The notes: generated by a model from the letters alone, not told the origin. Shown: positions 14,385-26,967, counted from the first letter of the stretch. The stretch is 64,000 nucleotides of DNA from Pempheris klunzingeri (GCF_042242105.1 NC_092024.1:9449501-9513500), one strand, 5' to 3'. Made by a program: numbers and translations.

Positions 14385-14640
14385 TAATTAGTGGCACCTA
14401 GTGGTGAAACACTCGCCTAACCCCTCCCTCTCCTAGCGTGTAGGAGAAGCTACTGTGGCAGACGAGGATTCACGTTCCCTTGGTTTTACAATACAAGATG
14501 GTATTCCTCTATTTTCCTCTTCCAAACGGTGCATTTGCTTTACCAATTTCAAGCTGCCACTTCAACGTAAAAACGCGAAATGCTCCGTTTGTCCATTCTG
14601 GGCTACTGTAGAAACTTGGTGTGAAATGTGTGCAGACATG
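14385..14640 (+). repeat. Fish interspersed repeat fragment
   Basis: The stretch carries CCTCTCCTAGCGTGTAGGAG, then an AATACAAGATGG-like stretch, then GTCCATTCTGGGCTACTGTA. I recognise these blocks in this order from a repeat family common in percomorph genomes. It lies in the nhsl3 intron directly upstream of the distal coding exon. Family name unknown to me; ends are approximate. Confidence 0.55.
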
Positions 14641-17600
14641 CTCCCAACATCAAGTCGCTTTTAGATGTTTTATTAGAGAAAGTGTATGGAACCCATGACA
14701 ATCATACATCCTGTCATTGCGTTATTTATGGATGGAATTATAGTGAAAATAAATCACTTGGGACGCCGCGGACCCTCCTAAAGGACCCCTGAGCGTCCCC
14801 GAACCCCACTTTGAGGACCACCATTTTAGGTAATCCATCCCAGTGAATTTGACAAAAGGGGCTGTGATGAAAACCAACCTCGCTGTTCCGTTTAAGAAAA
14901 TCACAACAACCGATATTTGAGAGTTCGCTGCTGTAAAGAAGCCTATTTAATTCAAGAAGCTGCCAAATTCAGTGCGCTTACAACAATTACTATATCTGAT
15001 TACTGACTCCCTTCCAGGTTTGATTTCCCATCAACAGAGCTTATTGATCTTTTTCTGCTTTTGATGCAGTGGATGTTGGTGGTTCCTTGAACGTACCACT
15101 AAATCAAAAACATGCAACACTATTGTTTCAAGTCCTGGTAAGGCGATTCTCATCTTGAAAGCTTTTTTTAAATCCAGTTGAAATTACAGTGTGCTTTGGA
15201 AAATGCTTGTTGGTAACGCTAAGTGTACAAAACCAACAGTTCAGTGCCAATAGTTGCAAAGTCTTATTCTTCAGACCGCCGCAACTAGCATGTGTGTGTA
15301 CATCTGTTTGTGTTTGTGCGTCTCCGTGGGCACCGCTCATTCAGCCCGCACGCTCAGCCTACACAGACCCCCCCTCCGGCCTCTAAACCAAACTTCACAG
15401 CTCTACAAAGAGAGAACTGGCACCGCTCCCTTCATTCCATAACATGGAGTCATAATTCACAAAGCCACACCCGTAGGCTCATGCACTTTTACACACAGGC
15501 ACAGCGGCGCACTAGGAAGAGCTAAAGAATAGGAAAATAAACAGTAACCAATGTGCATTCAGGCGTTTTTTAACAGTGTGCGTTCATATATCAGCACACT
15601 TTCTGTTTCTTGTTCTGTTTTAATTCATTCTCAGTAGAATGAGCTCATCGCCTCCTTCTCCTTGCTGAAATTCTCTACTCTGAGGCAGATTTCCCAACCT
15701 CGCTCCTGGGGATCCCTGGGCTTCTTCCAGCTCCGTACTTTATTAAATGCTTATCTCCAAATCACGGGCTAAAAGTAGGAACAGGCTCTTTGGATGACAG
15801 GAGTCAGAGCTTGTAAACATGCACACAAAGAGTGATGGAAGGTGGGATTGGAGTGGGGGTGAGAGAATTATGAATCCTTGGAGGATCTGTTGTCGAGAAA
15901 GTTCATGAAAAGTTTTTTTTGACAGCTGTGTTGCAGTACGGTCACGCACGGAAAACACTGCAGGCGGATATTTTAGTGCAGGTGATATGTGAGCAATACA
16001 ACCAAACAAAACACTGTTGGGAATACTTTCCTGCTCCAGACGGGACATGACACTAAACCACAGAAACCTGTTTCTTGTTCTCTGCGGATTACAAATGTGA
16101 CTTTTATAAACTGCTTCTGATCATCAAAGCTCCATGCAGGGGGGGGGGGCTGTAACGAGGAGTTAGAGGACACTGGTTTGGATGCATTGTATGGAAATTT
16201 TTCAAGCAGATGTGCACCTTTTAAAAGTCAAATGCCTTACATACTGTACACTGGTCATAAATTAGCCTTTTATCAGTCAGATATTGACAATATGAGAATT
16301 TCCCCTCTGGAGTAAAGACGATATGGAGTTTATACACTCAGTTTATTAGTTTATTATAGGTTTTCCCCAACTATTTTGGAAATTTGATTCAACTTTATAG
16401 TCATTTTGGAGGCTGTTGTTTATGGTGCTGTTGAACTATGTTGCCAAGAGTTTCTATTATTTCGTCCATCCCATTTAAACTCAATGAGGGCAAACACTAC
16501 AAATGCCTCTCTGTGTAACACACCATAGTTATGAAGGTAGGATTCATTGCAAGTCAGTTTTAGCTAGAGAGCAGAGTTTCCATGGCAGGCGGTGGTCTTC
16601 ACTCTGTACTTAAAGTGGCTAAAAGTGGAGCTGACTCTGGTTCAGCCCTCTCCAGAGAGCGTCCACACTCGAGACACGAGTATGCAGCCCCATATGTGAG
16701 GCTTAAGATGAGTGCTTGAAGCACTTGAATGTTTTTCTAAACTTTATACATACGTGCATGTGGACATTTTTGAAGTACTTTGTTATCTTAATGTAGCCAA
16801 GCTGAACTCATTATTCACTGCAGCCCATCTGAAGTGGCACAGTGTGTGTGTGGAGCAGACATAAGGAGTGAGTTGTAGTGAAAGGCCAGTAACAAGAGCA
16901 AGCATCCATCTTCTCTGGAGAAAAGTACCAAGCCTCTCCCTGCACTAAGCCCAGTGTTTCTCCTGCTCCAAATTACAGTCATTTGGCCATGACTAAGATC
17001 CCTGCATCTCCATTTGCCACAGTCGCCAGTAATCAGACGTCTCTCTCCGGAGAGGAGGGGGCTGGTTTCATTCATTTATAACCCAGGGGCTGCTGGGAGC
17101 GCAACAACTCCTCGTGTTAATTTCCATCACAGGGGGACCTGAGTAATGCTGAGAACTCGGAGGACCACCCAGCAGACCGCTCTGCTGTCTGTGCAGTCCG
17201 GTCACAAGGAGTTGACTCATGCCATCGTTGCTGTGGTTTCACAAAACCTGCAATTTTCAGGTTTGCCAGTACATTTAATGAGGTGGCACACACAGTGGAG
17301 AGTCCTTTAAAATGATCACCACTCCAACAACATCTGCTTGTTTGATGACGTCTATTTTATGCAGTTTGTCTCAAGATTTACAAAAGAAATTGTCACATCT
17401 CTTGGTTTTATCCAGGATTAAAGCTTCTCTCACAATCCTCACTCTAGCAAATCAGCTTTAGACCCACGATCCCTCTTCAAAGTTAAAGCACCATTGCCGA
17501 CATTGTCAATTATAGAGTTGCTTCACTGTCTCACCAATCATTTAACCCCCAACCACGCCTCTTAGTTCATCAAAGTTGATGCACAAACTAAAAACACAAG

Positions 17601-19853
17601 AGAAGAATTTAAAATCAAATTTGTTTTTAAGGAGATGCAGCACAAACCTTGCTAAAAAACCTCCACCAGCATTATGAACATTACACCTGGCTGTATCATA
17701 TTACCATAAAGATCATGTTTAAGTCATATGCCCTAAGCTGATTTACAAACAAAAAACAAAAAAGGTGTATGTTCTCTCTCTCTCTCTCTCACACACACAC
17801 TCTTAAGTCGCTGTGGTGTTTCAGCCCAGCCCCAGTCCTGCCGGAGCAGGCATGTGTTCCAACACGCTGTTTACTTATCCTTTACAAAAGGAGCTGGGCT
17901 CTCACACTGGGCAGGAGGTACCGCTCAAACACAGCAAACCTCAACGCTGTGTGTGTGTGTCAATACCTGCAGCACTGCCTGGTTATCTGACATTGACGGC
18001 AGTGTGTACACATCAGCATGAAGTAAACTGGGGCTGATAATAGTTTACAAACTGTCACGAAATAGACTCTGAGACTCAGCATATCTGGGAATAACACGTA
18101 TTGATTGTGTACCTTTGACAGCTTTACGTCCCGAGGCTTGAATACATAAATTCCAGAGCAAATGGGGGTCTCCTCTCTACGTTACCTCTGGCAGGTCAAC
18201 ACAGTTAAAGCAAAGCAAAGCAAAGCACTGACACCTGCCTCGCCTGAAGCGAAGCACGGCAGCATAGATTACAGCATAAATCCAAAGCCAAATCTGTGAA
18301 TACACCAAAGATCTCCAACTCACTGTACCCTTCTTTAGCAAACTGGTGTGGAAAAGAAAAGCCAGTTTTTATCATATTTGAAGAACTGCTTTAAGTCTGA
18401 GTGACTCTAAGCATGCACACACCCTAAACAGATCAATGTCAAAGAAGAATTAAGCAAATAAGTATTTGTTTTGCCTTTAAGGTGGTATTTGTGCCACAAG
18501 ATCATTTACATGAGTTTACTGACTTTGAAAAACTTATTCAGGATTCTAAACTGTGTCTGACACCCACAGCAGTGTTTCATGTGATCATGTTGAAACATTT
18601 CAGAAAAAGTGGGTTAAAATACTGTTGGATCAGCCATCCTAAAAAACTCCAAGAGAGCAAATCTGATGGTAAAGTCACAGAAGTGTTTTATGTACTCACA
18701 CCCTTATCAACAAATATGAACAATGTGAATTTTGCAGGCGGTGAAGGGAGGTGGTGGTGTGTGTGTGGGGGGGGTGTCTCCAGGAACTTTAACTTTGACT
18801 GCGGTGAGTCACACGGGGAAGCTGACGGAGCAGACTATTGGAGTCTGTCTCATGGGGATAAGGCAAAGCCAAGAAGGAGTGGCAGTGATACAGGCAGCCA
18901 CCTTTGTTTGAATTAGGTCCGGCTGAGTTTAACCAAGAGGCCGTTCACATCTACGCCTGAGCTGCTGGGTTTCACATGGCATGACTTAGCTGTCAGCGAG
19001 CAAGGTTAAGGTCGGGCAGAAGGTGGTTAGTCCCCGCAACACGCAAGTAACAGGTTAAAAAGGTTGATATTCTCCTGTTTTAGGGGGGAAAGGATGTTTT
19101 GGGTCTGCTCCTGTCTTCCTGCTGAGATCACGGGCTTTACTGTAATAGCCAGTGTTGGAAATAACAGTTTTTAAAGCACGTTTAAAGTGACTCCATAGCT
19201 AAATGACAAGTGTGAAAACTGGCGTTACTGTGTGGCACCTGAAGGCATCAATCAGGGTGTTGGCTGTCTTCTTTGGGCATTATCAAACAAAGGAAGGCAT
19301 TGCTACTCAGACTTAAGCAACTTTGTCTGAGCTACTACTCATGTGCAAACACTCAGCGTACGAGAAACACACTGCAATGGACGGTGGAGCTACAAACTGG
19401 AAATGCTCATTCCAAACGACTGAGGAGAGCCTTTTAGGGATGGGAGTCATCAATGAGATATTTCCCATCTTAAGGGAAGTAGTTTCCTCTTTCACAGCAG
19501 ACCTATTTTCACACTGACGGAGAGGATTACAAGAAATATGAATAATGCCACCAAATAGCTCATGAAAATTTCATTTGGAGATCCGGGGCCCAGGGTGGCC
19601 GCAAGTTTCCTACAATCTGGTTCCATACCAACATAAACACACAGCGGCGAAGGACTTGGGCTGAAAGACAGTCCCTCACTGACATTATGTGGTGCCTTTG
19701 TTTGCTGCAGAAAGGATACAGTTACAGAAAAACAGCATGTAGGTAATGACAGAATAAAAATAAGGTAAAAATAAACAACAATAACACTGTAAGACAATGA
19801 TGACACAAATAAACCAAAATGCTATGTAACTGAACTCATTGAGGTTATAGGCG

Positions 19854-19854
<1 letters not shown>

Positions 19855-19896
<42 letters not shown>
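19855..19896. repeat. (TG)21 microsatellite
   Basis: Perfect dinucleotide run of 42 bases in the nhsl3 first intron, the longest GT/CA tract in the window. A (CA)10 tract (20071-20090) followed by a (TCC) run (20101-20117) lies 170 bases further on. Confidence 0.97.
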
Positions 19897-19902
<6 letters not shown>

Positions 19903-20464
19903 TACGGTGCAGAGATCTGTGGACGGGGTAATGCATGTTGGCATGCTGCGAGGCCGCCGTAGCCATGCAGCAGCTTGTCTGGTAAGAGCAGCGGCTGCAT
20001 TCCTGAAAGATTGATAATTACCTACCGAGGAGCTCTTCACTCCAAATCTGCTTTCACCCCCCCCACCCAACACACACACACACACACACACTCACACTAC
20101 TCCTCCTCCTCCTCCTCTTCCTCTTATTCTCCCTTTCACCTCCCTCATACAGAGTACAGTGGCCTCAGAGACAGAGCCATGAAAGAAACAGGATAATAGC
20201 TGGCGCATGAGAGTCATTTTGAGATAACATTATAATGTGGTTGCACGCACTGGCTGAAATTATTGTTCACTGTGTGTTCTCTGTAGAGGGGAGGCATAAA
20301 TATTTGAGCTCTATGGAAACAGGACTGAATTTTCTAATGCAGAATACGTGGAAAAATACACATCAAAGTATGAAAAAAAACATACAGATTTTTTCAAATT
20401 TAGAATGGCACAAGCCTCTGTGCCAAAAATGTTTAATGATCATTTTAATTAACAAGTAAACAAC

Positions 20465-20720
20465 CATGAATTTTTTGATGAATCCATCAGAATATAGTGA
20501 AAGACGCCCATTATAATTTCCCATGGTCCAAGAGCACCTCTTCAACGTCCATGTTTTATGTGACCATTTGTGCAAAACTCAAATCTTTACTATCACATAA
20601 GACAAAGAAGGCCAAAAACTAAACTATGAAACTGAAAGTAGGTCATGTTTGTTGTTTTTGTGCTTGATAATGCCGATTGATTTCCTGTCAACTAATCAAT
20701 TCATGGATTTCAGAGCTGCT
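20465..20720 (+). repeat. Fish interspersed repeat (copy 2)
   Basis: Blocks in order: AGAATATAGTGAAAGACGCC, CCCATTATAATTTCCCA, TTTACTATCACATAAGACAA, then the tail TTTCCTGTCAACTAATCAAT. They match, degenerately, the family consensus as I remember it and share the tail with the copies near 10.9 kb and 52.1 kb. The 5' boundary is approximate. Confidence 0.65.
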
Positions 20721-21537
20721 GATACACTGTAGTTGCAAGAGGAACACTTCTGTGGTATATGATATAAAAAGGTGCAAGATCCAATTGTTGATTCTGTAAA
20801 ATCTCTCCTTAGATTTTGAGATAAATTACCGTGACATCTTGTCACTTCCAACAACATTACTGTTTCACTTAGTTTCCTTTGTACTTCTTTGTGTCTTTCA
20901 AACATGGGACAGAATGATGACTCTCCTCTGGCAGACTAATAGATGGCGACCAGCAGACACAGTGGCGGAGCCCAGTAAAGTGTGTTGTTTGCTTAGTTCC
21001 CAGGGGTTGCCAGGGGTCTCAGTCTGGACTGCAGCCTCTGCGGAGCTAAAGACCTCTGAACTGATGGGTCAGTGAAAAGAAAGCGTTGAGCTGCAGCAGC
21101 AGTGACCAGCTCGCAGCGAAAAGGCAAACACAGCAGGAAACTCGGGGGTTTAAAAATACACCCTGGCATCTTAGGGTTTCTGCTCGGAACGAGTCAAAAC
21201 AACAACAAAACAAAAACTCTGTAGCTGCTTGGAAATCCTTTTTAATCTGACGCTCAGTCAGTCTGACAGTCGCCTGAGAGGAAGCACAACAGAAAAATGC
21301 AGTGTGGGAATGAAAAACGTCCTCAGTTTAGACCAGAACGTATGTGAACTTTCAGACAGACAAGAACAGAAAGAGTCTGATGTTTACACACACACACTCT
21401 CCGTCATGTCCCTACAGCTATTGATAAGCTCTTTCAGAAGTGTTGATGAGTTACTCATCAGCTAATCCTTCTGATTAACAGCACACTGTGTCCCACTGAT
21501 CAGGACAGGATCCTCTCCCTGCAGGCCAGTATGACTG

Positions 21538-21565
21538 ACACACACACACACACACACACACACAC
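21538..21565. repeat. (AC)14 microsatellite
   Basis: Perfect AC dinucleotide tract of 28 bases in the nhsl3 first intron. Confidence 0.95.
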
Positions 21566-22736
21566 CACTTACTCAACGTTCACACACATCATCAGGCATC
21601 TTTATGTTACGACATCTGTGGTTTCCTCCTTTCCAGCTCTGCCCTTTCCTCCACTGAGCAGAACCTACCTGCCTGCATCATGTCTCAAATACAGAACACA
21701 CTTTCAGCCTTTCTTCCCATCCGGTTCTCCATCCTGTGCTGTGCCTCAATCCCCCCACCCCCACGCCGCCTCTCAGTGTCAGCATCCCACCTCCGCCTTG
21801 ATGTTCCTCTCAGCCTCAGGTGCCTGCAGGGCTCTGATCCACCTCTCGCGCTGACATAACACACCTGTAGTCTCCATGGGTACAAGCCCTGGCATGGCAG
21901 GCTGGCGAGAACGAAGCACCAGTATGCGACACACCCTTTCTAAACAAATGGCTCTGTCTCGGCCTCACCTACCTGAGGGTGCAGGAGGTAAACCTGAGGC
22001 CATGGAGCTGGAAAAACAAACGGCCGTCAACCCTCGATTGCTGGAAGTGCCCCAGAGTTTTCAGAAAAGTTTGGATTCGGAGCTTGATTCCAGTCCAAAG
22101 TCCAGACGGGACAAACAGACAGGGGGACACCCCTGAGAGGTTCTGAGGTGCTCCTGTTATCTCTGTCTGGTTAATCAGCAAGCAGTGGATCTACGCAAGA
22201 GCATTATGAGCTGCACACTTCCTACTGTCACTGACGCTGGCATGAAGTGAACCAGGTGTCAGAGCCCCATGCTAGGACAGTGACGGCACACAACACAATA
22301 GTCTTCATTGTCCTGAGCTCCATAGCTGAGAGAAGCACTACAGGTCTTAAATTACCTGAGCTTAGAATCCCTCAAGGCCAAACTAAGAAAATCTCCCACA
22401 CCTAGTTTTCCATGCATGCCTATACTCACCCTGGGTCTCCTGCCATCCATCTTCATCTGATTACACTTACACACCACCTTCTTTATTGTAAAGCCTGATT
22501 TTATGTAATCATAATAACACTTTCTGTACATCCCTAAGAGCTGATTCAGTCGATCCTGGTGACAAAATATGGACTTTTTCTGGGTAGCTCCGGTAGCCCG
22601 AGCGCATAAAAACTTTTGGACAGAATATTTAACAATATTTTTCACTATCTATCACGCCAAAGAAAGGTTTTGGGGGCTCTATAAGGCGGAGGTGGCAAAA
22701 TTAAAACGGACACAACGTGAAAAGCAAAGCAAATAC

Positions 22737-22900
22737 CTTGTTGAAACTGTATGATCCAGATGGGCTGATTCACCCTCTCTCCATTGGAAGCGTCCTCCCG
22801 CTGCGTCCTTCCTCTCCAACTCGCCAAACTTTCACCGTCCGGAGGGAAACTCCAGGTGAATCATTTCCGTGAAAAAGGCACTGGAGGAAGCGACTGGAGT
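22737..22900 (-). other. nhsl3: Putative non-coding first exon of nhsl3 with two short upstream frames
   Basis: On the minus strand a donor CAACAAG|GTATTTG ends an exon at 22737 inside the only CpG-rich patch upstream of nhsl3. The next suitable acceptor is at 14258. No ATG stays open through the donor. Two short upstream frames are visible: a 10-codon one (MIHLEFPSGR, stop) and a 4-codon one (MERG, stop). The transcription start is not determinable; 22900 is a nominal end. Confidence 0.55.
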
Positions 22901-23110
22901 CCGGATTAGTTTGCAGCCGCGGATCCGGATCCGTGTGTTGGATGACGCCCGGGGTGACTTCTCCGCTGTCGGCGCTGTTTTGCCCGCAGACGCTCCGGCG
23001 GGCCGCAGGGAGGAAATGAAGAGGAGCTGCGCCGCCGCGGGACCTGCAGCAGATCCCACCTGGAGGAGGCTGGGCGCTCAGGTGAGGTCAGGCTGCGGTC
23101 AGAGCTGTGG
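22740..23110. promoter_or_regulatory. nhsl3: CpG-rich promoter region, nhsl3 distal promoter
   Basis: Sequence is dense in CG dinucleotides compared with the AT-rich flanks (for example GCGCCGCCGCGG near 23029-23040). It overlaps the proposed nhsl3 first exon. A plus-strand donor-like GCTCAG|GTGAGG also occurs near 23080, so divergent transcription toward sync is possible. Confidence 0.6.
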
Positions 23111-23985
23111 GGACATCTAGCGGTGAGACGGAGGGACGACAGGTGACACGGAGCAAGTGAGGAAGAAGAGGACTCTTACTTTTCCCACGGTTGCTTTGCA
23201 TTACCCAGCGAATTCATTTCAAGAAAATAAATAAATAAATAAAAAGAAGTTTTTTCACCTCTTGTTTTAAAAGTTGCAAACCAACATTTCCAGCCCGTTT
23301 GTTCTGGTTATGCACATCTGCGTTAACTATCTGACCGCTGTAATAGAAATGATATCGATTGCACAACATTTTCCATGCAAAAAGTTTTCAGCTTTGTGAC
23401 AACGCAAGTTTCACGCAGTCCAATAGGTTTTTAAAAAGATGTCATAATTTTGAGCCGTTTTAATGCTCCAGTTTGTCTGAAAATTCACCACATGTGGAGA
23501 TACATGGTTTTCTATGGAGATCTGCACAGAGCACACTTTGATGATGAGATGAATGGTGGACAATGACACGTGGTTTCCATGGACACAGGTGATGCAGTCA
23601 CTTCCCCATTTGGAAACTTTTTACTGGATTTCAGTTAAATGGAGTTATGGGCCATTATAAAATCCACAATAGAGCTTATTCTTTAAGGATGCTCACACCA
23701 ATGTGTGTGTGTGTGTGTGGTGTATGTTTGTCTCTATTTGTGTGTGAGAAATTTGATGGTCAGCATGCAAAACACTGCAAACAAATGACTATATGGACCA
23801 TGCAAAATCTGTGGCCAGCTGAGCCCAATACTGAAGGATGCTATTAAAAGAAAAGCCAGTGAATGTTCCCTCCTCTGGCTGTTCAGTAATCCGAGGCAAA
23901 ATGTTTTCAGGTAGAAAGTTATTGCTCAAGTAGTTTCAGTCATGATGTCACCACCTTCGTAGACGTGCATGAAAACAGGTCATAA
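23111..23985. other. Intergenic, nhsl3 to sync
   Basis: Holds an (AAAT)n run near 23226-23243 and a short GT tract near 23702-23719. No coding or RNA gene recognised. Confidence 0.6.
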
Positions 23986-24268
23986 AGCTGTATAAATATA
24001 GAGCTCTGCGGCTCCCAGGCTGCTCCAGACGTGTTTGCTGATGCATCCGGAGCATGTAGGCCAGACTGGCTTCAGCACTGACACAGTTTGGGCTCCCATG
24101 TGGGGGCTATGGGGGAGTCTTAGATAGAGTTTCCCCTCCTGTGTTATTAATAAACACAAAGTGTGCCTCTGTTTTCCTAGAGACAGGCACACTGCAGAGC
24201 TGTCCTTAAAGTTCGACGCAAACTGTGCTCCCAGCAGTCTGGACACCTTCTGGTCACCTTCAAACAAA
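23986..24268 (+). promoter_or_regulatory. sync: Candidate TATA promoter and first non-coding exon of sync
   Basis: TATAAATATA lies at 23991-24000, followed by GC-richer sequence and, at 24268, a strong donor AAA|GTAAGT. The sync coding exon has an acceptor at 24560 directly upstream of its ATG, so a 5' non-coding exon is required and this is the nearest fit. The reverse of the TATA region (CTATATTTAT) is one base off a MEF2 consensus, which would suit a muscle gene. This is inference; the start site is expected near 24020. Confidence 0.45.
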
Positions 24269-24578
24269 GTAAGTAGAAATATAAGTTCATGACTTGTTAA
24301 TGATCAGCATAAGACGTAGATTTTGACAATGAAGTGAAGGTTTTTAAGATTTTTAAGGCTCTTGTGATGTCTTTAAGGTTATGCAGCATCAAGAGTTGTA
24401 AACATGATTAAATTTGCATTAAACTGCTTTTGGGATGCAAAACAACCTAAAAGAAATGACCAGATTAGAGGGAGGGAGGGAGAGAGAGCACCACAGCCTC
24501 ATCAGTTATTGCCGTGGGTCATTTGATTAACGACAGATCTCACTCTCTCCTTATCTCCAGCTTGCCTCTTGGAGGGCC

Positions 24579-26251
24579 ATGGACAATCAAACATCAACAG
24601 AGAATGGGAAGGACGTGGCATCTCCTGAGCACGTGGAGCGTACGTTTGTTGGCGATGTCACAGACAGCAGCAACACTGACTCTGAAACAGAGACAATCAT
24701 TCCCCTGGATGAGTGCCCACCACACCCCACCACACAAATGGACAAGGTGGTCATGGAAAGCTTGGGGCAGCTCTTCGAAGACTGCATCCAGCAAGTGTCC
24801 CACCTGGAGATGCATAGGGACGAGCTGATCGGAGACCTCATCCGTCTGCAGGAGCCCATGCTGCGGGTGGTGGAGCACCTGAGAGGGAAGCTGGTGGATA
24901 CGCAGAGGCTGCTCACTCTGGCTCAGCAGGACTACGCTGCTGTTTATGAGCAAGTGCAGCAGGTGAAGAGGAAGCTGTTTGCCACGGCCAGAGACTGCAT
25001 CCAGAGCCAGGTGACGCTGGCCGCACAGGAGTACGAGGTGGCCCAGTCTGCTGTCACACAGGTAGGAACACCTGGAGGATTGATTTACTTTGTGGCAGGT
25101 TGTAGCAGATAAGTGTGCAACACAGGACGAATGATCACCATGATTATGAAATTCACCAGGCAGACTTATCATAAATAATGCTAAGTGAAAGAAAGTGAAA
25201 GTGTCTACAAACAAAATTGTGGAGTGATAACAGACAATACATTATGTTGGAAACATAGCAACATTGTTTCCAATGTATTACTGTATAAAATGTAATAAAC
25301 CATAATTACACACATTATATTGTCTTGTAATAATCCCACACATCACTTACTGTGTAGAAAACTTAAATTCAAGGCTCTAAAATCTCAAAGGTTGGTGGCT
25401 CTTCAAACAGAGCAAATCATGTATGAAATAAAACAACAAATGACTAGATGTTAACATCAGGGTCAGGAATAATAAAAAAAAAAAAATCTAAATCAATTTT
25501 CTATCCATCCATAGGAGGAGCTCAAGGCGCACATTCAAAGTCTGACCCAGGAAATGTCCCAGCTCCAGGAGGCCTACCAGAACCAGCTAAACTCCCTGAA
25601 GGACCAGGCCACCAAGCCCCGCAGGCCCAGGGCCATGAGCGACGTCGGCCAGTGCCGCCATGCTTCTCTCAGACTGCAGCGGCGGCTCAGCGGCAGCGTG
25701 AGGGCACTGGAGGGCTGGTACGAACCTCGGCTCATGGCCCTGCTGAAGAGAAGGCAGATCGGGGAGGACGCGTTGAGAAAGAGCAGGGAGCAGGCGAAGG
25801 ACCTGAGGGCCAGCCTGGGGCCCCTCAGAGAGGACATACAGAGGCTGGAGGTGCAGAGAGCCTGTTTGGGGCAGAGGATCGACCTGATGGACAGGATGAG
25901 GGAGGAGAGCAGCAATCAGCACAAGGTACAGTGACTGAGGGATGTAAAGATAGAAAGGATGTTTGGTAAAACTGGACAAACTAAGATGTTTCTCCACTTT
26001 GCTCAGGAGACTGTGGAGGCATTAAGAGAGACTCTGAGGGAACTCCAAGTGGAGTTTGAGGTTCAAAGAAGATCTAAGAAGGATTTGGGGGATCTTAAAG
26101 ATGGCCTTTTAACAGAGCTGGCATTTTTGAGGTAGGTTTACTCTGATTCTTTTACTGTTTACTATAAACTGAGAGCATCAAGATTAAAACTACTTTGTTT
26201 TATAGAGGCTGTGAGGGACCCAGTGAAACCACAGCAAAGGAGGATCCATAA
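24579..26251 (+). CDS. sync: Syncoilin, intermediate filament protein
   Basis: Four coding exons: 24579-25061, 25515-25925, 26007-26131 and 26206-26251, giving 354 residues; phases agree and introns are GT-AG. Syncoilin binds dystrobrevin and desmin at the muscle membrane and neuromuscular junction (family knowledge). Residues 1-50 are acidic and polar. From about residue 50 to the end the protein is almost continuous heptad-like coiled coil ([40 protein letters not shown]), as in an intermediate-filament rod. It is shorter than human syncoilin (about 480 residues), mainly at the N-terminus. Position between nhsl3 and rbbp4 matches human KIAA1522-SYNC-RBBP4 and supports the name. The ATG at 24579 follows the acceptor at 24560 and is the first in frame. 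Confidence 0.88.
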
Positions 26252-26555
26252 CTTTGTGTTTCCAGTGGATATTCTCGAGCCGGTTATCTACACCAGACCA
26301 AACGCCACAGCATTACATTTATCACCATAATGAAAACTATTATAATACGCAGCGTAATTCAAACGTGGTATTTTTTGGCTTCTACAGGCTCGTTTACGTA
26401 TCAACTCATATTTTGCAGGAAATGACTCTCGTGTACAACTTATCAAACAAAGAAAACTGTACTTACTGTAAATATTTAATTATGAATATAATTAAGCATA
26501 CAAGCGATCGGATGCAGCACAGAAAAACAAAAATAAATGCAGACAAAACAAAACA
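26252..26555 (+). terminator. sync: sync 3' UTR and poly(A) signal
   Basis: AT-rich 3' UTR after the TAA at 26249-26251. The first AATAAA on the plus strand is at 26532-26537, predicting cleavage near 26555. Confidence 0.6.
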
Positions 26556-26614
26556 CATAAGTGAAAAGACACGAAATCTGGAAAATTGCCATGAATATCA
26601 AGCAAATACAAGAA

Positions 26615-26967
26615 AAGCTACAGTATGTACAATTTTATTAAAAATGGATTTCTGTAGAAATGTTTTCAGGAGAACCGATTGAGATGAAAGTAAGACCATC
26701 AGAGCAAACCTGAATGTTGATGGACAAAACTGTTGTTTCATCACAAGCCAGAGTTGTACTGGGAGTTTATAAAACTGGAAAAAGTCTAAAAATCTGACTG
26801 ATACAGACTTACTTTAATGCTTCACAACATGATGACGACGCGGCATTTTATCATTTTCCTACAAAATCACTGCTGTGTTTAAAAGATGTTGCCGCTTTTG
26901 CTCCCAGTGCTGGAAAACGGATCCGTTTGTAATGAGCAGGTTGAACGAAGAGACGCGGAGACTGGAC
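26615..26967 (-). terminator. rbbp4: rbbp4 3' UTR and poly(A) signal
   Basis: Minus-strand AATAAA at 26639-26634 follows about 330 bases of UTR after the rbbp4 stop. Predicted cleavage near 26615 leaves only about 60 bases between the rbbp4 and sync transcript ends. Confidence 0.6.

Larger units (their letters stand above)
14641..22736. other. nhsl3 first intron, no gene seen
   Basis: About 8 kb of intron between the non-coding first exon and the distal coding exon. It contains microsatellites (19855-19896, 20071-20090, 21538-21565), a CT/CA tract near 17777-17802, an (AAAGC)n run near 18206-18227 and one repeat copy (20465-20720). Reading frames present are short and unlike any family I know. 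Confidence 0.6.

Noticed and set aside
18482-18916. 144-codon plus-strand frame in the nhsl3 intron
   Set aside because: No recognisable domain, low-complexity Gly/Val stretch from a GT/G run, and no splice or promoter context.
15128-22830. Many 60-100-codon frames on both strands in the nhsl3 first intron
   Set aside because: No conserved motifs; many owe their length to CA/GT tracts or begin at non-ATG codons. Treated as chance frames.
24594-25214. 206-codon minus-strand frame over sync exon 1
   Set aside because: Antisense to the well-supported coiled-coil coding exon; composition is that of a shadow frame.
26254-26682. 142-codon plus-strand frame after sync
   Set aside because: Lies in the 3' UTR overlap zone of sync and rbbp4, is AT-rich and shows no homology I can recognise.
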